NCBI RefSeq assembly: GCF_019175285.1 | Contig: NC_056524.1 | Coordinates: 102,501,351-102,565,350 of the forward strand | DNA: 64,000 nt | Direction: 5' to 3' | Origin: Sceloporus undulatus | Lineage: Eukaryota > Chordata > Lepidosauria > Squamata > Phrynosomatidae | Shown: positions 39,201 through 54,200 of the stretch, in pieces | Numbering within the stretch: the first letter of the stretch is position 1 | How the letters are laid out: each line of letters begins with the position of its first letter | Made by a program: the position numbers and the translations under genes | The notes under the pieces: generated by a model | What the model was told of the DNA's origin: nothing | Database searches by the model: none | Seen by the model: only the letters and a program-made list of their open reading frames with translations

Positions 39201-42200
39201 AATGTAATTTGGTGTGGAGTAATAGGTTATTTTATACACATATATTGTTCTTATTGATTAGTGCTGTTTCCAGTTGACTCAAAATGCTCCAAAACGTATT
39301 TTAATTTCGCTTGCTTGTTAAAAAGGATGATTTGAATATAGACATCTGAGTTTTCTAGTTTATAATGAAGTGTATTTAGCTAGTTATACCTTATTCCAAA
39401 TTTAAATGAATAAAATTCCTAGTGAGGAAATAGTGGTGAATTACAGATGATATTGAAGATTTCCCAGGCCAAGTCAGGCCCTGTACACTGAGACTTTAGT
39501 AATTATAATATGATTGTATTAACTTTGATCTTAAAAGACCTTTCTTCCACAATAATCTGATAAGTGGAATTTAGCAGCATGTTTGTTCTATCTTTTTCTT
39601 CAGTGACTAAATTTCCTGTGTGTAATCATTCATTAATCTATTCTAAACAGTCATACTGCTCTGATAGAAAATAATATTTATTATTATTATTAACCTTTAT
39701 TTATAAAGCGCTGTAAATTTACACAGCGCTGTACATACAATCTTTTTAATTAGACGGTTCCCTGCCCTCAGGCTTACAATCTAAAAAGACATGACATAAA
39801 AGGAGAAGGGAAAGGTGGTGGGGCTAGTAGGCTAATACATATAAAGTACATAGCAATACAGGAAATGGTTCAATAAAACAGGCATCAAAAGAACATCAAA
39901 TAGCAAGTGACAATTATGCAATGCCTGGGAACGCTTCTCTGAACAGGATGGTCTTCAACTCTGTTTTGAAGCTGGTTAAAGAAGTGATGGCCCTTGCTCG
40001 TGGGGGAAGAAGGTTCCAGGAGTGAGGGGTAGCAAGTGAAAAGGGGCGAATCTGAGATGGGGCAGAGGAAATACTGGGCTGGGACGGCAGACCTTGACTA
40101 CCAGAACGGAGGGCCCTGGTGGGAAGGTGAGGAGAAAGAAGGTCTGATAAGTAAGGAGGGGCCAGCCCATGGAGGGCTTTAAACATCGACAGCAGGAGCT
40201 TGTACTGAATACGGAAAGGGAGGGGGAGCCAGTGAAGGGATGCCAACACAGGAAAGATGTGGTCAGAGCGGTGGGCAGACATGATAATGCGTGCAGCTGA
40301 ATGCTGGACAGAAATTAAAGGACGGAGTTGAGAAAGAGGAAGCCTAGCCAGGAGGACGTTACAGTAATCAAGTCGTGAGACCACTAGGGCATGGACCAGG
40401 ATCTTGGCAGTAGAGGCGGAGAGATATGGTCAGATTTTAGCAATATTGTACAAAAAGAATCTACAAGCCTTGGCTGTGTTCTGGATCTGAGGGATACACG
40501 ACAGAGAAGAGTCAAAGATAAAACCAAGACTGCGGGCTTGCTGGACTGGTTGAATACAAATGCTGTCCACAGAGACAGAAAAGGAGTGTTGAAGGGTGGG
40601 CTTAGGAGGAAAGATAAGAAGCTCCGTCTTGGACATGTTGAGCTTCAAACACCGATGGTGCATCCACTGCGAGACAACTGTGAGACATGATGAAACTTGC
40701 TGTTCAAGCCTTGGAGAAAGGTCGGGGGTGGAAAGATACAACTGGGTGTCATCGTCATACAGATGGTAGGAAAAACCAAAAGAGCTAATGAGTTTACCTA
40801 AGGACAGTGTGTAGAGAGAAAACAGAAGGGGACCCAGAACAGAGCCCTGGGGAACTCCAACAGATAAGGGAACAGGAGAAGAAGTCTGACCGCCAGCAAC
40901 CACTGCAAAAGATCTGCCAGACAAATAAGATCGAAACCAGTCGAGAACAGAGTCTGAGAACCCAAGGTCAGAAAGTATATTAACTAGAAGAGAGTGATCA
41001 ACAGTGTCAAAGGCTGCAGACAAATCAAGAAGGATGACAACAGAGTAAAGGTCATTTGCCTTGGCCAGTAAAAGATCGTTTGAGATCTTGGTGAGGGCTG
41101 TCTCTGTAGAATGCCTTGGGCGGAAGCCAGACTGAAAGGGATCGAGGATGGAGTTGGCTTCAAGAAACTCAAGACAGCGAGAAATTTGCTATTATGTCAG
41201 GTTAATAATGACATTCTCAAGTCTGAAAAGCCCATGCCCATTTACCTGGGAGCAAGCCCTGTTAGCTCAAAGGGGCTTAACTCTGAGTAGACATGTATGG
41301 ACCATGGGGTTACTGATACCTGGAAAGTAGCCAGGCTCTGACATATTCACCTTCAGTTTCTTAAGAAGGGCTAATTTCATTGTTAATTATGGTTTAAAGA
41401 TCTTCATTACAAAGAGCAATTTGATTACATAATATTCATATTTAAATGGCAGTTTCCTATGAACTATTGAAAATGCGCCCTTCTATATTATTTTTAAATG
41501 TGCCACTGATGAGAGTTATTTCACAGTAAGGAAGTTGTGAAATAATTATTACAGGGTAATTGATATAATAGAAATATTTGCCTTTGAGGACTTATCTTTT
41601 CTTTCCTGTGTCCTCAGTTACCCGTTTTCCAGTGCTGTACTTAGCTTGTAATACAAGAAGTGTGTGGTGAAGAATTTGTCAGCCATGCTTACAATGCATG
41701 TGCACTGCAAATTATACATATTCCAAGACTGAAGTGCAGCATATTTCTCAGGGTATTTGTCTTTGCTGCATACTTGGCATTCCATTTCTCTCCTGAATAT
41801 CTAATGTCACATCACTTTATTCTAACTATAGTAATATTAGGCATAGATAAATGCCTAATAACCACAAATGGATATAGAACCCAATTCCACATTTTATAGC
41901 CAGATTGTATATATTTATTTTCTGACATTAAGGTCAACTGAGTTCAAAGAGATTTACTCTCAGGTAAATGTAGATAAGATTGCAGTTCTTATCTGATATA
42001 ATTAATCTTAGACAGACGTTGTGTTCCTGGTGCCCACTCATCTCTGATAAAGCAGAAACTTGAAACAAGGATTTTCTTCCAAGGTTAATACACACATTGC
42101 TTTTAGGCTGAAACTGTCCAAACTTGTGTCGTAACAAGAAGAACCACAGCCAACACAACATGACTGAAATCAAGATCAATATTTCTTCTTAAATTTGGCC

Positions 42201-42254
42201 CATTCATGATTTGTGCTTGTCCATGCTATGTATTAAATAGGACATTTTAAATAT

Positions 42255-42290
<36 letters not shown>

Positions 42291-45200
42291 TTTTATTTAT
42301 ATTGTCCCGCCTCTCCCGATGGATTGAGGCGGGATTACCACAGAATTATACAAACACAATGATACTAATAACAGTTATTTAAAATCACAATATAAAACAT
42401 ATCTCATCTAAAAACAATTGGTACAATATAAAAATTTATCACAGCCTGAGGTAGACTCCTAGTCGGGAGGTAGCGAACTTGTTGAATCTATAAAAGATCA
42501 GGAGGGTATGCTTGCCGGAAGAGGTATGTTTTCAGCGTCTTTTTGAAGGCGTCCAAGGTGGGAATGAGTCGAAGCTCTTCTGGAAGGTTGTTCCAAATCG
42601 TTGGGGCCCTAGCCAAGAATGCTCTCTGGTGAGTAGATGTTCAAGTAGGTTCTTTGCAGATGTTCTGAGAGTGCGGGGCGGATTATGTCGGGAGAGGTGT
42701 TCCCTTAAGTAACTCGGGCCCAAGCCATATAGGGCTTTAAATTATATTTGCAAATGGGAATAAAACAATTGTGTTAAAGACAGAGGATTGTATCTAGTGG
42801 CTATGCCTTAGTGCATGGCTGGGCAACTCTTGGAGGGGATGGGGAGTTGCATTCCCTCTCCAAGAGAACTTGCTGCTCCCCCTCACAACAAATGCCCTCA
42901 AACACCCTCTAGGGCCATTGGGGCAGTGTCACCATGTTTTTGCCCCACTGGCTTGTTTTAGGTCTAAGGAGCATCAACATCATAGAAATAATGTAGTGTG
43001 ATACCACATTAAGTGTTATAGCTAAATCCTGTGTAATCTACGGATTTGTTGTTTTACAAAGTCTTTATCCTTCTCTGCCAAATAATTTTTGTAAGACACA
43101 GGCATGGCAGTTAAAGTGGTACCCAAAAGCATTATTTCTACAGTGTAGATGCACTCCAGGACAAACTTTTTTTTTTACAATAGGAAATGACTTTTAAAAC
43201 AACAACAACAACAACAACAACCCAATGGAAGCAAAAACAAGGTAAAAATGACCCCACATCCTGTAGAGCGTTATTGTGAGACTTGGAGGCAAAAAAATAT
43301 TTTGTACCCTGGATGACTCTGGGTACCACAGAATAGTTCTAGTGGCCCATCAAAGTGAAAACTACTTCTGCTTGCCTAAGTCTGCTTCTCATTTTCACCA
43401 AGTCCTCGTTAAATTCCTAATGCATCCCTCTATGCCATAAGCCATATTTCAGTTCTGTTCCAGAGAGCTGCCCAGCTTATGGGTATACCTTTTGGAAGGC
43501 CAAGGACATATGTAAGTAAGGAGAATAGATGTAGATTAGGTGTCCCAGACTGGAAGTGCATTCTACTAAGGAAAAATCGCCCATAGACATAGCCTGCTGG
43601 CAGTGAGAGCAGGGTTTTGGGTTTTGTTTTTTTTAGCTTACAAGCTGTGACATATTTGTAAGAAGCTGATCCTTTTTTGCTTTCAGAAGTCTGAAAAACT
43701 AACCACATTGAGTTATGATAAAATACATGTGCACACACAGGCCTGGTACAGACTGGTGCTATGTGCTGGCCTGGGCCAAAAGTAGGGCTTGGGAAAGTGG
43801 AGCATCTGCACACTCGCAAGCCCTACCATGCACCATGGACACCATCTTGGTGCCTTGTGCGTCACATCCAAATGGCGCAGCATATGAATGATGTCACAGC
43901 GCCACTCCAGGGCACTTACGGTGCCTCAGCAGCAGCAGAGAAAGGAACCATGTTTCGCGGCTCATTTTTCTGGGTGCATCGTTGCCGTGCCATTCGGTTG
44001 GCATGGCCACAATCCGGGAGAGAAAGTGGTGGCCTCTTTTCGTCCCTTTCTCCTCATCTGTACAGCCCCACAATTGGTTAAAGTCAAAATAGTCATCTAT
44101 ACTATTGATTGAGAGCTTGCTTAAAGAGTTTACTGGAGAGGTGGACAGGTTTCAGAAGCTGAGGGGGCCCCACACCAGACTCATAGGAACTGACCCCATG
44201 CTCTACCTATTCCCTTTTTTTGGCTCCAAATTGGCTGATTGATCCCTGGAGGCCTCTTGGAGGTACAGTTGGCCAATTAATGCAGATAGGCTACTTTAAA
44301 AACCAGAAGTTTTCAAAAGCATTGTTTTTAATTTTGAAAAATGACTTGGCCCTCTCTTGGTTTACAGCCATAAAAATGGCATTTTCAGAAAACTGCTTTT
44401 TCTACCAACTGTAGGTCTTGGGTAGAGCTAATGGGCCTTTGCTGCCCATTCTGGGCTGAGCCATCCCCAAATAGTTTGCATAACAACATCAATAGCTCAC
44501 AGCAATATATTGTTGCTTGGAAAATCCATTCTGCTATTTCCCAAGCCCCTTTAAAATTGCTTCTCAGTTCAAAGGGAGTACCGAAGCTCCAGGATGGTGA
44601 CAGTATATGATGTCATCATCCCAAATAATGAAACCGTCCTGGTGCTTCAACTGTGGGAGCCCTGGCCTAACTACATCACTAGTTGCACACTGATAAGACT
44701 AATAAATTTTGGATTCATGCATTCCTCTAACAAAACCTTCAACATGCATAAGAGGGCTACTACCATATTTTGCCAAATGACATGAGGTTCCTACTACAAT
44801 TTCTTCGAGTCCTCTGATTACATGAATGGCATTACTGAGTAATTTCTTATTCCTGTTGTTGAGAATATGTCCATAGCAGAATTCAGAATTATGTGCAGCT
44901 CAGCTATTCCTATCTTCTTGTACTGTTCCTAGCTCCCTTATATTTTTAGATGCAGTTAGTGCTATGACAAGCTGAAGAAAAATCTTGTGGAGTGGGAACT
45001 ATTCTCAGTTATCCTGTTGCAACAACATAGGGTTGTCAGATCTAAAATGCATAACCTAGTTCAGCTACTATGCTACTATCTTGCATGGTTTGCCTCTGGA
45101 AATATCTTGCCTATAAATTTTACCAATATATGTGCTTTTCATAAGGTGGGCACAATTTATATACCTTGTAAGTATTGCACCTAACCTCATGTTTATGCAG

Positions 45201-48200
45201 TCACAGAAGGACAATTGATAAATAGCTTAATTTACACAAATACATGTGTATAAACGAGGAACTTGGTAGAAACTGAGTATTCAGGGCATCATTTAAGTTT
45301 AATTGGATTTATATCTTGCCCACCCAAGGTCTCAGAATCAATAACAATATGCTAATTATTTTACTCTTTCCCTTTCTTTCTCTTACTGTTCTTGCTCATC
45401 CAAAGACCTAAAAAAATTTCCATACACCATTCTTTGTAAACAAGCTTCAACATTGCTAAATCATTTTTGAAAGCAAGCTTTGGCTTTGGTGAATCTCTGA
45501 GAAGTCTCTGTCTAGGTCCTTGGTTCCTTCCGAGTCTTAATTTTTTTTCGTGGATCATACACTAAAATTCTCAACCTTTGGTCAGTCTCAACTAGAGTAG
45601 ATCAGTTGAATAAATTGAGAGTTGGATTTAGGCCATAGATATGGATACCATGCACAGGAAAATACAATAAAGAAGAAAAGCTTGGGAAGGTTACCTTTTT
45701 GAACAAGAAGTCCTACTGAGTGTGCTTACTGGGGCATTCTGGGAATTGTAGTCCAAAAGGGTAACTTTATCAAACTCTTGTCCTTTATTCTATTTTTCTC
45801 TTATTAGCATCTATATACAGAAGACATACCAGCTATGTACAACCTCATACTAACTTTAAATGCACACCTCAGTTTTTAAAGGGCCCTTAGATGTTCAGAC
45901 AGCATAGGTGTGACTGGCTGCCATGATGGACAAGCCTTCTCAACACTGTAGCTACAGAACAGGGGCTGTATCTGCACTGCAGAAATAATGCAGTTTGACA
46001 CCATGGCTGCCATGGCTCAGTGCTATGGAATTCTAGGATGTGTAGTTTGTAGTGGCACCAGAGCTTCATTTAAACAGCACACTTCCAAATTGGCCCTAAG
46101 CAGCTTTATTTTGGCCTGTCTGTTTGGGTTCTTAGTTCAAAGTGCAAAAATAGTCAGCACTCCTTTCAACAAGGGGAAGAGAAGCAGAGGGGGGGAGAAT
46201 TTTGCTCTTCTCCGTAGCCTTGAGCAAAAAGCTTACATGTTCTTCCTCATTAATAATTTTTGCCAACTTGACCACACTCTGATGTCTGGCCATACATGTC
46301 CTGGTTTCTGTCTATGAAATGTTAGTGTGTATAATGTCTGGCTCTGGGCATTCAGACCATAGAGGTGAAAGATCCCTGGGGACCCTGAAGGATCACCGAG
46401 GCTGCATCCACACTGCAGAAATAATCCAGATTGATACCACTTTAAGTACTGTGGCTCAATGCTATGGCATTCTCAGAACTGTAGTTTTGTGAGCCATTTA
46501 GCTTTCTATGCCAGAGAGCTCTGGTGCCACAACAAACTGTAATTCCCAGAATTCCATAGCATTGAGCCATGGCATCCAGTGGTGTCAAGCTGGGTTATTT
46601 CTGCAGTGCGAATGCAGCCTGAGCTGCTGGTAGAGTGTTTCCAGGCTGTTGTTCCTAGTTGCCAGGGGACAGTATAGCAGCCTGACCTGACAAAAGAGTA
46701 AAGGAACTTACTCCATATGTATTAGGTTGTGCTGTGTGAGTGGACTAAGGACTGTCACCTTGATTAAACAACAAGCCATATTCTGGGCTGGGAAGATTCC
46801 TCTGAAGGTTCAGTGACAAGGAAACAGCTTTCCAGAAGTCTCAGCAAGCTGGATACATCAAACATCTCCTTTGGGGAAGATTTTGAGGCATTAAATGTGT
46901 TTGCACTATTGATGCATTATAAATGTTAAAATGTTACTTTTCATTGTGAAGTCAAAGGCTTTCATGGCTAGCATCCATAGATTTTTGTGGGTTTTTTGGG
47001 CTATGTGGCCATGTTCTAGAAGAGTTTATTCCTTACGTTTCACCATACAGCTGCAGACAAGTCTACATAGGGACCACCACCAAACGCAGTGTTCAAACAC
47101 AAATCAAGGAACATGAGAGACACTGCAGACTGAGTCAGCCAGAAAAATCAGTAGTAGCAGAACATGTTACAAACCATCCTAGGCATAAAATGTTGTTTGA
47201 AAACACTGAACTTCTGGACCATGCCAACAACTATCAGGATAGAATGCACAGGGAAGCCACTGAAATCCACAAACACCTGGACAACTTCAGCAGGAAAGAA
47301 GAAACCCTTAAAGTGAACAAAGTTTGGCTACAAGTCCTGAAAAACAATAAAATTAAGACTCAGTAAATGCAAATGGGAAACCATCCAGGGTCAGGAGATT
47401 CCCAGCAGACACTAATTAAACAGACACTAATCCTCTTTGCATATCCTCCCACCCTGAGGTCTTGCCATCAACAACAGAACAATACACAAATTAACACACA
47501 AATCACTCCTCTCCACCCAAGGTCACACAGTGTGTGTGTGTGTGTGTGTATCCAACTCCTTTCCATGCCAGCATTCTCTGAAGATGCCACCCACAGATGC
47601 TTGTGAAACATCAGGAATAAACTCTTCTAGAACATGGCCACATAGCCCGAAAAACCCACAAAAATTTACTTTTCATTACTTACTATTATGTTATAACAGT
47701 ATAAAGGTAAAGATTCCCCTTGACATGAATGTCTAGTTGTAATATATAATAGGGTGCGGTGCTCATCTACATTACTAAACCAAGGGAGACAGTGTCGTCT
47801 GTGATCATATAGCCAACATAACTGCACAGAATGCTGTTACCATCTCACCAAAATCGTACCTATTTATCTGCTTGCACTTTTACATGCTTTTGAACTGCTA
47901 GGCTAGCAGAAACTTGGATTAGTGGTAGGATCTCACTCCATCAGGTGGCACTTGGGCCTCGAACTGATGACCTTCCCACTGTCAGAATTGGCATCGTAAC
48001 CACTTAGCCACCATATCTGTCTATAACAGTATACATTTAAAAATAGAAAATGGCCTCAAATGGCCAAAAATCCACCCAAATGACCTGCCAAAACAATATT
48101 TTAGAATAATGAGTAACTATGGCACTTTACAGAGTGCCCAAAAAGGGCACTCTGCCGCACCCGTATTTGCTGCATCCGGGAACCGCAGCGGACAAACCGC

Positions 48201-51200
48201 GCGGTTCCCCATCACAGCAAAAAGAACCCGCAAAAAGCGGGTTCTTTTTACGGCACGGTTATGACGCCGCAAGGCATCAATGGCGCACTTGCGGCGTCAT
48301 TGCCACGATGTGCGGACGCTAAGTGTGGACGGAAAGGACACCCCTTCCTAACCCTAGTATGTGCCGAGCACGTACTTTTGGGCAATGCGTAACCCGCCTA
48401 TGACTTGTTATACCAAAAAGTAACAATGGCCTGTTACAGACTGTCCAAATAAAGCTGCTTCAGGTCTCTTTGGAGGTATGCTATTTAAATGATGCATGGG
48501 TCCTAAGAGTCCAGAGGTCGCGCCAAAGCCACACTCCATTCCTAAGCACTGGAGTGCAGCTTTGGTGCAGCTTCCAGATACTTAGGATGCATGCATCATT
48601 TAAACAGCATACCCCCAAAGAGACCCAAAGCAGCTTTATTTTGGCAGTCTGTAACAGGCCAATATTACAGGTCATTATGTTATTTTATTTTTGAAACTCC
48701 CTTCTGCTGGAAGCTATATACCCCCCCCCCCCCCCCGCCCTCCTTTCACCAACAGGGAAAATCTTTTATTTTTAAGTAGGCTTTTAATATTTATTGTGTC
48801 CAGTGAGGATTCTTATTGGGGCACAGCTGAATCTTGGGTATGCTTTTAATGGTTTTATATGTTTAACTTTTTAAGGATGTTGAGGATTTTTAAGGACGTT
48901 GCATTTTTAACTTTTATATTAATGTGGTGTTTTAATTGTGTTATAAAATAGTATCATTTTATTCTTGTTGTTGCCTTGGATCCAATTTGGGAGAAAGAAT
49001 ATAAATAAAATAAAATAAAATAAAAATAATGTCTTGATGTCCTTGTAATTGCCTAAAAGTAAGATGTTAAGATTAGCACTGATGTCTGCAACTTATTTTT
49101 CCATGGTCTGGTGCCACAGGGTTTTACAGTGAAATCCTGTGCATGTCTACGTAGAAATAAATTCTCACTGGGTTTTATAGAGCTTACTTTCAGGTAAGTG
49201 GGTATAGGATTGCAGCTGAAACCTTTTGAGTCAATGGGATCTCAGCATATTTGACATGAGCTGTATTTTACTGACTGATCATCTTAGAATGAGCTAGTGC
49301 AAAACAGGGTGGGAATGACAGTTCATTTCGCTGACAAGATTTATGATAACCTGATATGAGAAGGTTGAAGCTTTCCATCATGGCTGATGATGGTGCAACA
49401 GTTAATTGTAAAAACAGAAGATATTTACTTTTCAGATTGTGAGCATGATAAAACCCTGCTACTGTTCTTTCAATTAAAAATGAACATTTTGTCTTGATTT
49501 TGCTAATATATCCTGGTAACAGTGGGGCAGGAAGGATAGCTAAAAAAAGAGCAAACATACAGTAGTGAATTTGGTGGTAGTGTGTGGTGGGAATAAATAA
49601 GTTTATACAAATATATCAGTTTATACAAATATAGAAATGCAGTTTTGGGCTCTTCTAGATTAGTTTAAAGAAACATGAGATCTTGCAGTATAGTCTCTTA
49701 GCATTTGCTCCTTGTTGTTGCCCCTGTGGGTGTATCCACGCTGCAGAAATAAAACAGTTTGATACCACTTTAACTGCCGTGACTCTAACTTACAGAATCC
49801 TGAGTTCTCTAGTTTGGTGAAACACCAGAGCTTTCTGACAACCCGTGCTGAATAATTCACCAAACTACGAATCCCAGGATTCTACAGGATGGAGCCATGA
49901 CAGTTAAAGTGGTGTCAAACTGCTTTATTTCTGCAGTCTGGCAAGCTTCTATGCCCACTTGTTCCTTTCTACATTCCTTTTTAATGATTCTTGGATCTAC
50001 ACTTGGGCTCTTCCATTTTTTATACTCAATATTTAAAATAAAGCATGGCTTGCTGAAGTGGTCCTATGGCCTGAAGAGCATTTTTTCCTCCCTGAAATCC
50101 CCTAGTACAATGTACTACAATGTTGTAGTACAAAAGTGACATTTCACTAATGTGTTCACACAATACACACATGCATGTATGAAGAGGAAGTGAAGCAGGT
50201 TACTTTGTTCTGTTATGTCTTAGAATTAAAATGAAATCCACTTGTGTGTGGGAATCAAATGTTGTAGCTGATGCCAGAAACTGCGAGAAAATAATCGAGG
50301 ACAATAGAAAAATTGTTTAGATATTAAAAAAACAAACAAATAAAAACTTGAGGACAACAGTATCAAATACTGCAACCCACTGTACACTTGCCTCATCTGA
50401 AGTAGCATATAGTTTTATTATTGATGTTTTTGAAGAGATGTGGTAGTTTAGTGGTTAAGACACCAATTCTGACGATTGGAAGTTCAGAAGGTTGGCAGTT
50501 CAAGGCCAGAGTGCTGTATGATGAGGTGAGCTCTTGTCACTAGTCCCAGCTTCTGCCACCTTAGCAGATCAAAAGCATGCAAATGCATGTAGATAAATAG
50601 GTACCACTTCAGTGAGAAAGTTAACAGTGTTCGGTGCAAACATGCTGGCTGCATGACTACTGGAGTAGTCCTCAGACAACACTGGCTCTTTGGCTTAGTA
50701 ACGGATATGAGCACTGACCCCTACAGATGATTACAACTAGACATTTATGTCAAGGGACTACCTTTACCTTTACCTTTTTCTTTATGTTTTAGGATGAATA
50801 CAGAATTACAAAATACCCCATGAAATCTTCAGAGATTTCTGTCATGGATTACTGTATTACTGATTCCTACTTTCCCCAAAAGGAGACCTCAAATAAAGCA
50901 TAATAACCTAGAAAAACAGTACTATAGCTAAACTATAGTATTTTATTATAGTATTTTAATATTACTTTTTGTATATTTTTAGCTATATGTGGCTTCACTT
51001 GTATCTCTTATTCTATAAACCACCTTAATTCTATAAACCACTCATGGAAAAAAGGTGAAATATAAATAAAGTGATTGGTTTAAGTACAAGTATAATAATC
51101 TAAGGAGTATAAATCTAATCTAAGGATTAGATTTAGAAGAAGGAGGAAGAAACACCAACAATCTAATATATGTGGATGACTCCATACTACCAGCAGAAAA

Positions 51201-54200
51201 CATTATGGTCTTGGAACAGCTACCAAGGAAGATTGAGGAATAAAGTGCAAAGACAGGCTTGCTTCTGAAAATAAAGAAAATGAAAATAAGGACCACAGAG
51301 GACCTACATAAATTCAACCTTGACAATGAGGAAATTGAAATAGTTACAGATATCTTGTACCTCAGATCAAGCATTGATCAGAATGGAGACTGCAGTCAAG
51401 AGATAAGAAGGAGACTAGGAATGGGAAGAGCAGCTGTGAAAGAACTAGATAAAATATTCTTCTCTTGGCTTTACTTTGCGAACAAAGATTCAGGAAGGAT
51501 TCATCCGTGCTTTCTACAAGCGCATTGATGACGTTGGATGTATCCTTGGAGCCTGTGCAATGGATTTTTCTGGTGGAGCGCAGCGTGCACAGAACTGGCT
51601 TCACCCTTTAAACCAAAGGTTCGACTGCTGAGGCCTTGACAAGCATGGATGGTGGCAGCGAGGTCCTCGGGTCGTAGGTTTGATTAGAGTTTCCTTCTTT
51701 TAGATGGTTGACCTTACAGGGTTAGACGAGCACCATCTGCCCAGGTTTGGGATTAGAGTTTTCCTTCTCCTAGGAAGGTTGCCATAAGGCTAGAGAGCCC
51801 ATCCTGCCCTTTGGCACTCTTGGTCAGACCCTTCAGTTGTGACTTGCCTGGCATGGGAGGCCCTACAGGTGGCTATTATACCACCACCAGCATAGCTCAC
51901 AACTTCATTAGGGTATGCAAGCCTCTCCCCCACACAGTCGGAGCATAGCTGGAGGGGAATAGGAGGCCAGAAGATGACAGTTAAGGAGGGAGGCGCCTCT
52001 TCCTTCAGGCTAGCCCTGGTGGAGCTGGGTTTGCCTGATCATTCCCTCTCCATAAAATATTAAAGAGCAAAGATATATGATTAAGAACTCATCCAAGCCA
52101 CGGTATTCCATCACTACACTACACTATGGAGAGAGCTGGACAGTGAATAAAGCAGATAAAAAGAAATCAACTCATTTGAGATGTGGTGCCAGAGAAAAGT
52201 GCTAAGAATACTGTGGACAGTCAAAAAGACAAACAAATGGGTCATTGGATAGATCAAGCCTGAAATCTCCTTGAAAGCCAAGATGACTAAACTGAGGCCG
52301 TTGTACTTTGGCTACATCATGAGAAGGCATAACTCACTGGGAAAGGCAATAATGCTAGGGAAGGATGAGAGTAGCAGAAAGAGAGGAAGACTGTGCGCCA
52401 GATGGATGTCACAAGCCTGAATCTACAAGATTTAAGTAGGGAATTTCTCCGCCTCTCAGCTCATCCAGATGTCTCATCCATAGGGTCTTCACGAGTTGAG
52501 ATCAACTTGAGGGCAGTTAACAAATAATCATCTCTCCATAAAATGAGAAAATAAGAGAGAGGAGGTGACCTGTCCAACTGTTAGCTGTCCAGCTGTTACC
52601 TGTTCACAAGCAACTTGAAAGCCTCTGCTCTTCTTTGTAATGGTTCTTTATCTTTAAACCAGACTTGAAAGGAAAAGCCCTTCAGACAGAGGTTTCTTCT
52701 GTGAAACAGGACACCGAGGTTGCCCAATCACGTAATTCATTTTAAAGATAAACTCTTGGTTGAATCTAGATTTAGACATACAGAGCACAGACCATTTGAA
52801 ATCAATGAGAACTTTAGTTAATCATGTAAAGTCGATCTTACCTTTTAGGAGTCATAAGACTGATTGAGTGATATAGGTTGGCATAACCCACTATTTTTAT
52901 CAGTATCTTTTTTTTATTAAACTACTTTAGGTAACTTCTGGTTATACTTAAGCTATCACTTAGGATACACAGGCCTATATTTTTTAAATTGTCTTCTAAC
53001 TATAAATGAACATATAACAACTCATTATGTGTCCATCAGGAAGAACTAATATCCCCCCTTTCTTCAATATCTAAAATGAATTTATTTCTACCATGACCAT
53101 GGTCTTTGTAAAGTGTCTCTGAAAATAGATGTGTAATTAGCCAGCTAAATTATTGTTATGAACATTTATTTGGGGAGGGGGAGCACCATATGTCACAAAA
53201 CTCTCAGCCCATTTATCACCAGCTGCTTCCATTAATTCAGTATTGCTTGCCCTTGGCTCAATGAGATTCTGTATTTTTGCATTTTGATTTGAATAATATA
53301 CAAAGAACTTTACTGTGTGAATGGCTGCAATGATAGTCAAATTTCACTTGGTTTTTTATTATTATAAATTTTGCCCTTTTCTCTTTGTCAGAAAGGAATT
53401 TAGTTTTCAAAACTATATATAAATTCATTCTGTGAAATTCATACATCTGTACGAAAGCTCTCACTTTTTATTTTTAAGATTAAAGGAGTATTATTACTTA
53501 TTCTGGCTCTGTCCTAGAAATTTCGTTCCTTGCTTTCATTCTTGTTTCTGTTACTACTTTGGTGAAATCAGTCCTATCTAGTTGAACGATATAATTATCT
53601 CAAAGATTCTTGGCTACAGTTCAGCACACCATTTTATGAACAATTTCCATTGACCAAGTAAATGAACTTATTAACCACACACGTGCACTGGAGATGCTGA
53701 GCAACAGGATTTCATAGCACTCCAACATACATCATTATATTCCAAGATTATCAGATAGGCTTGGCGTTCAAGCCTAATGAAGGACATATGGTGTTCTCAG
53801 ATTACAGGAAGCTGTTTTGGAATAAATGTTCAGCCTGCTAATGAGAAAAATGAAAGGGGGGAAGGGTTCTATGAAATTGCCTTTAAGGATGGTGTAAAAG
53901 GGAAAAAAGTAACAACCTTCTCCTCCTCTCTTTCCCATCCCACGGTGATTTTTAGTCTATCGTGGCTTTTGGTCAGTCCTCCTGCTTCTGGGAGTGGTCA
54001 CTGTGATTGTCGCTAGCTTCTTCATCATTTGTGCTGCCCCCTTTGGAAGCCATGTGCTGTACAAAGCAGGCGGAGGCTTTTTCATTACGGCTGGTAAGTG
54101 TCCTGTTGAATTCTAGGTCAGTTGTCCCTTACCTGTATAAGCCCTTTTTAAAAACAAACAAACAAACAACTATAAAATTGTGCCCATCTAATGTTACTGA

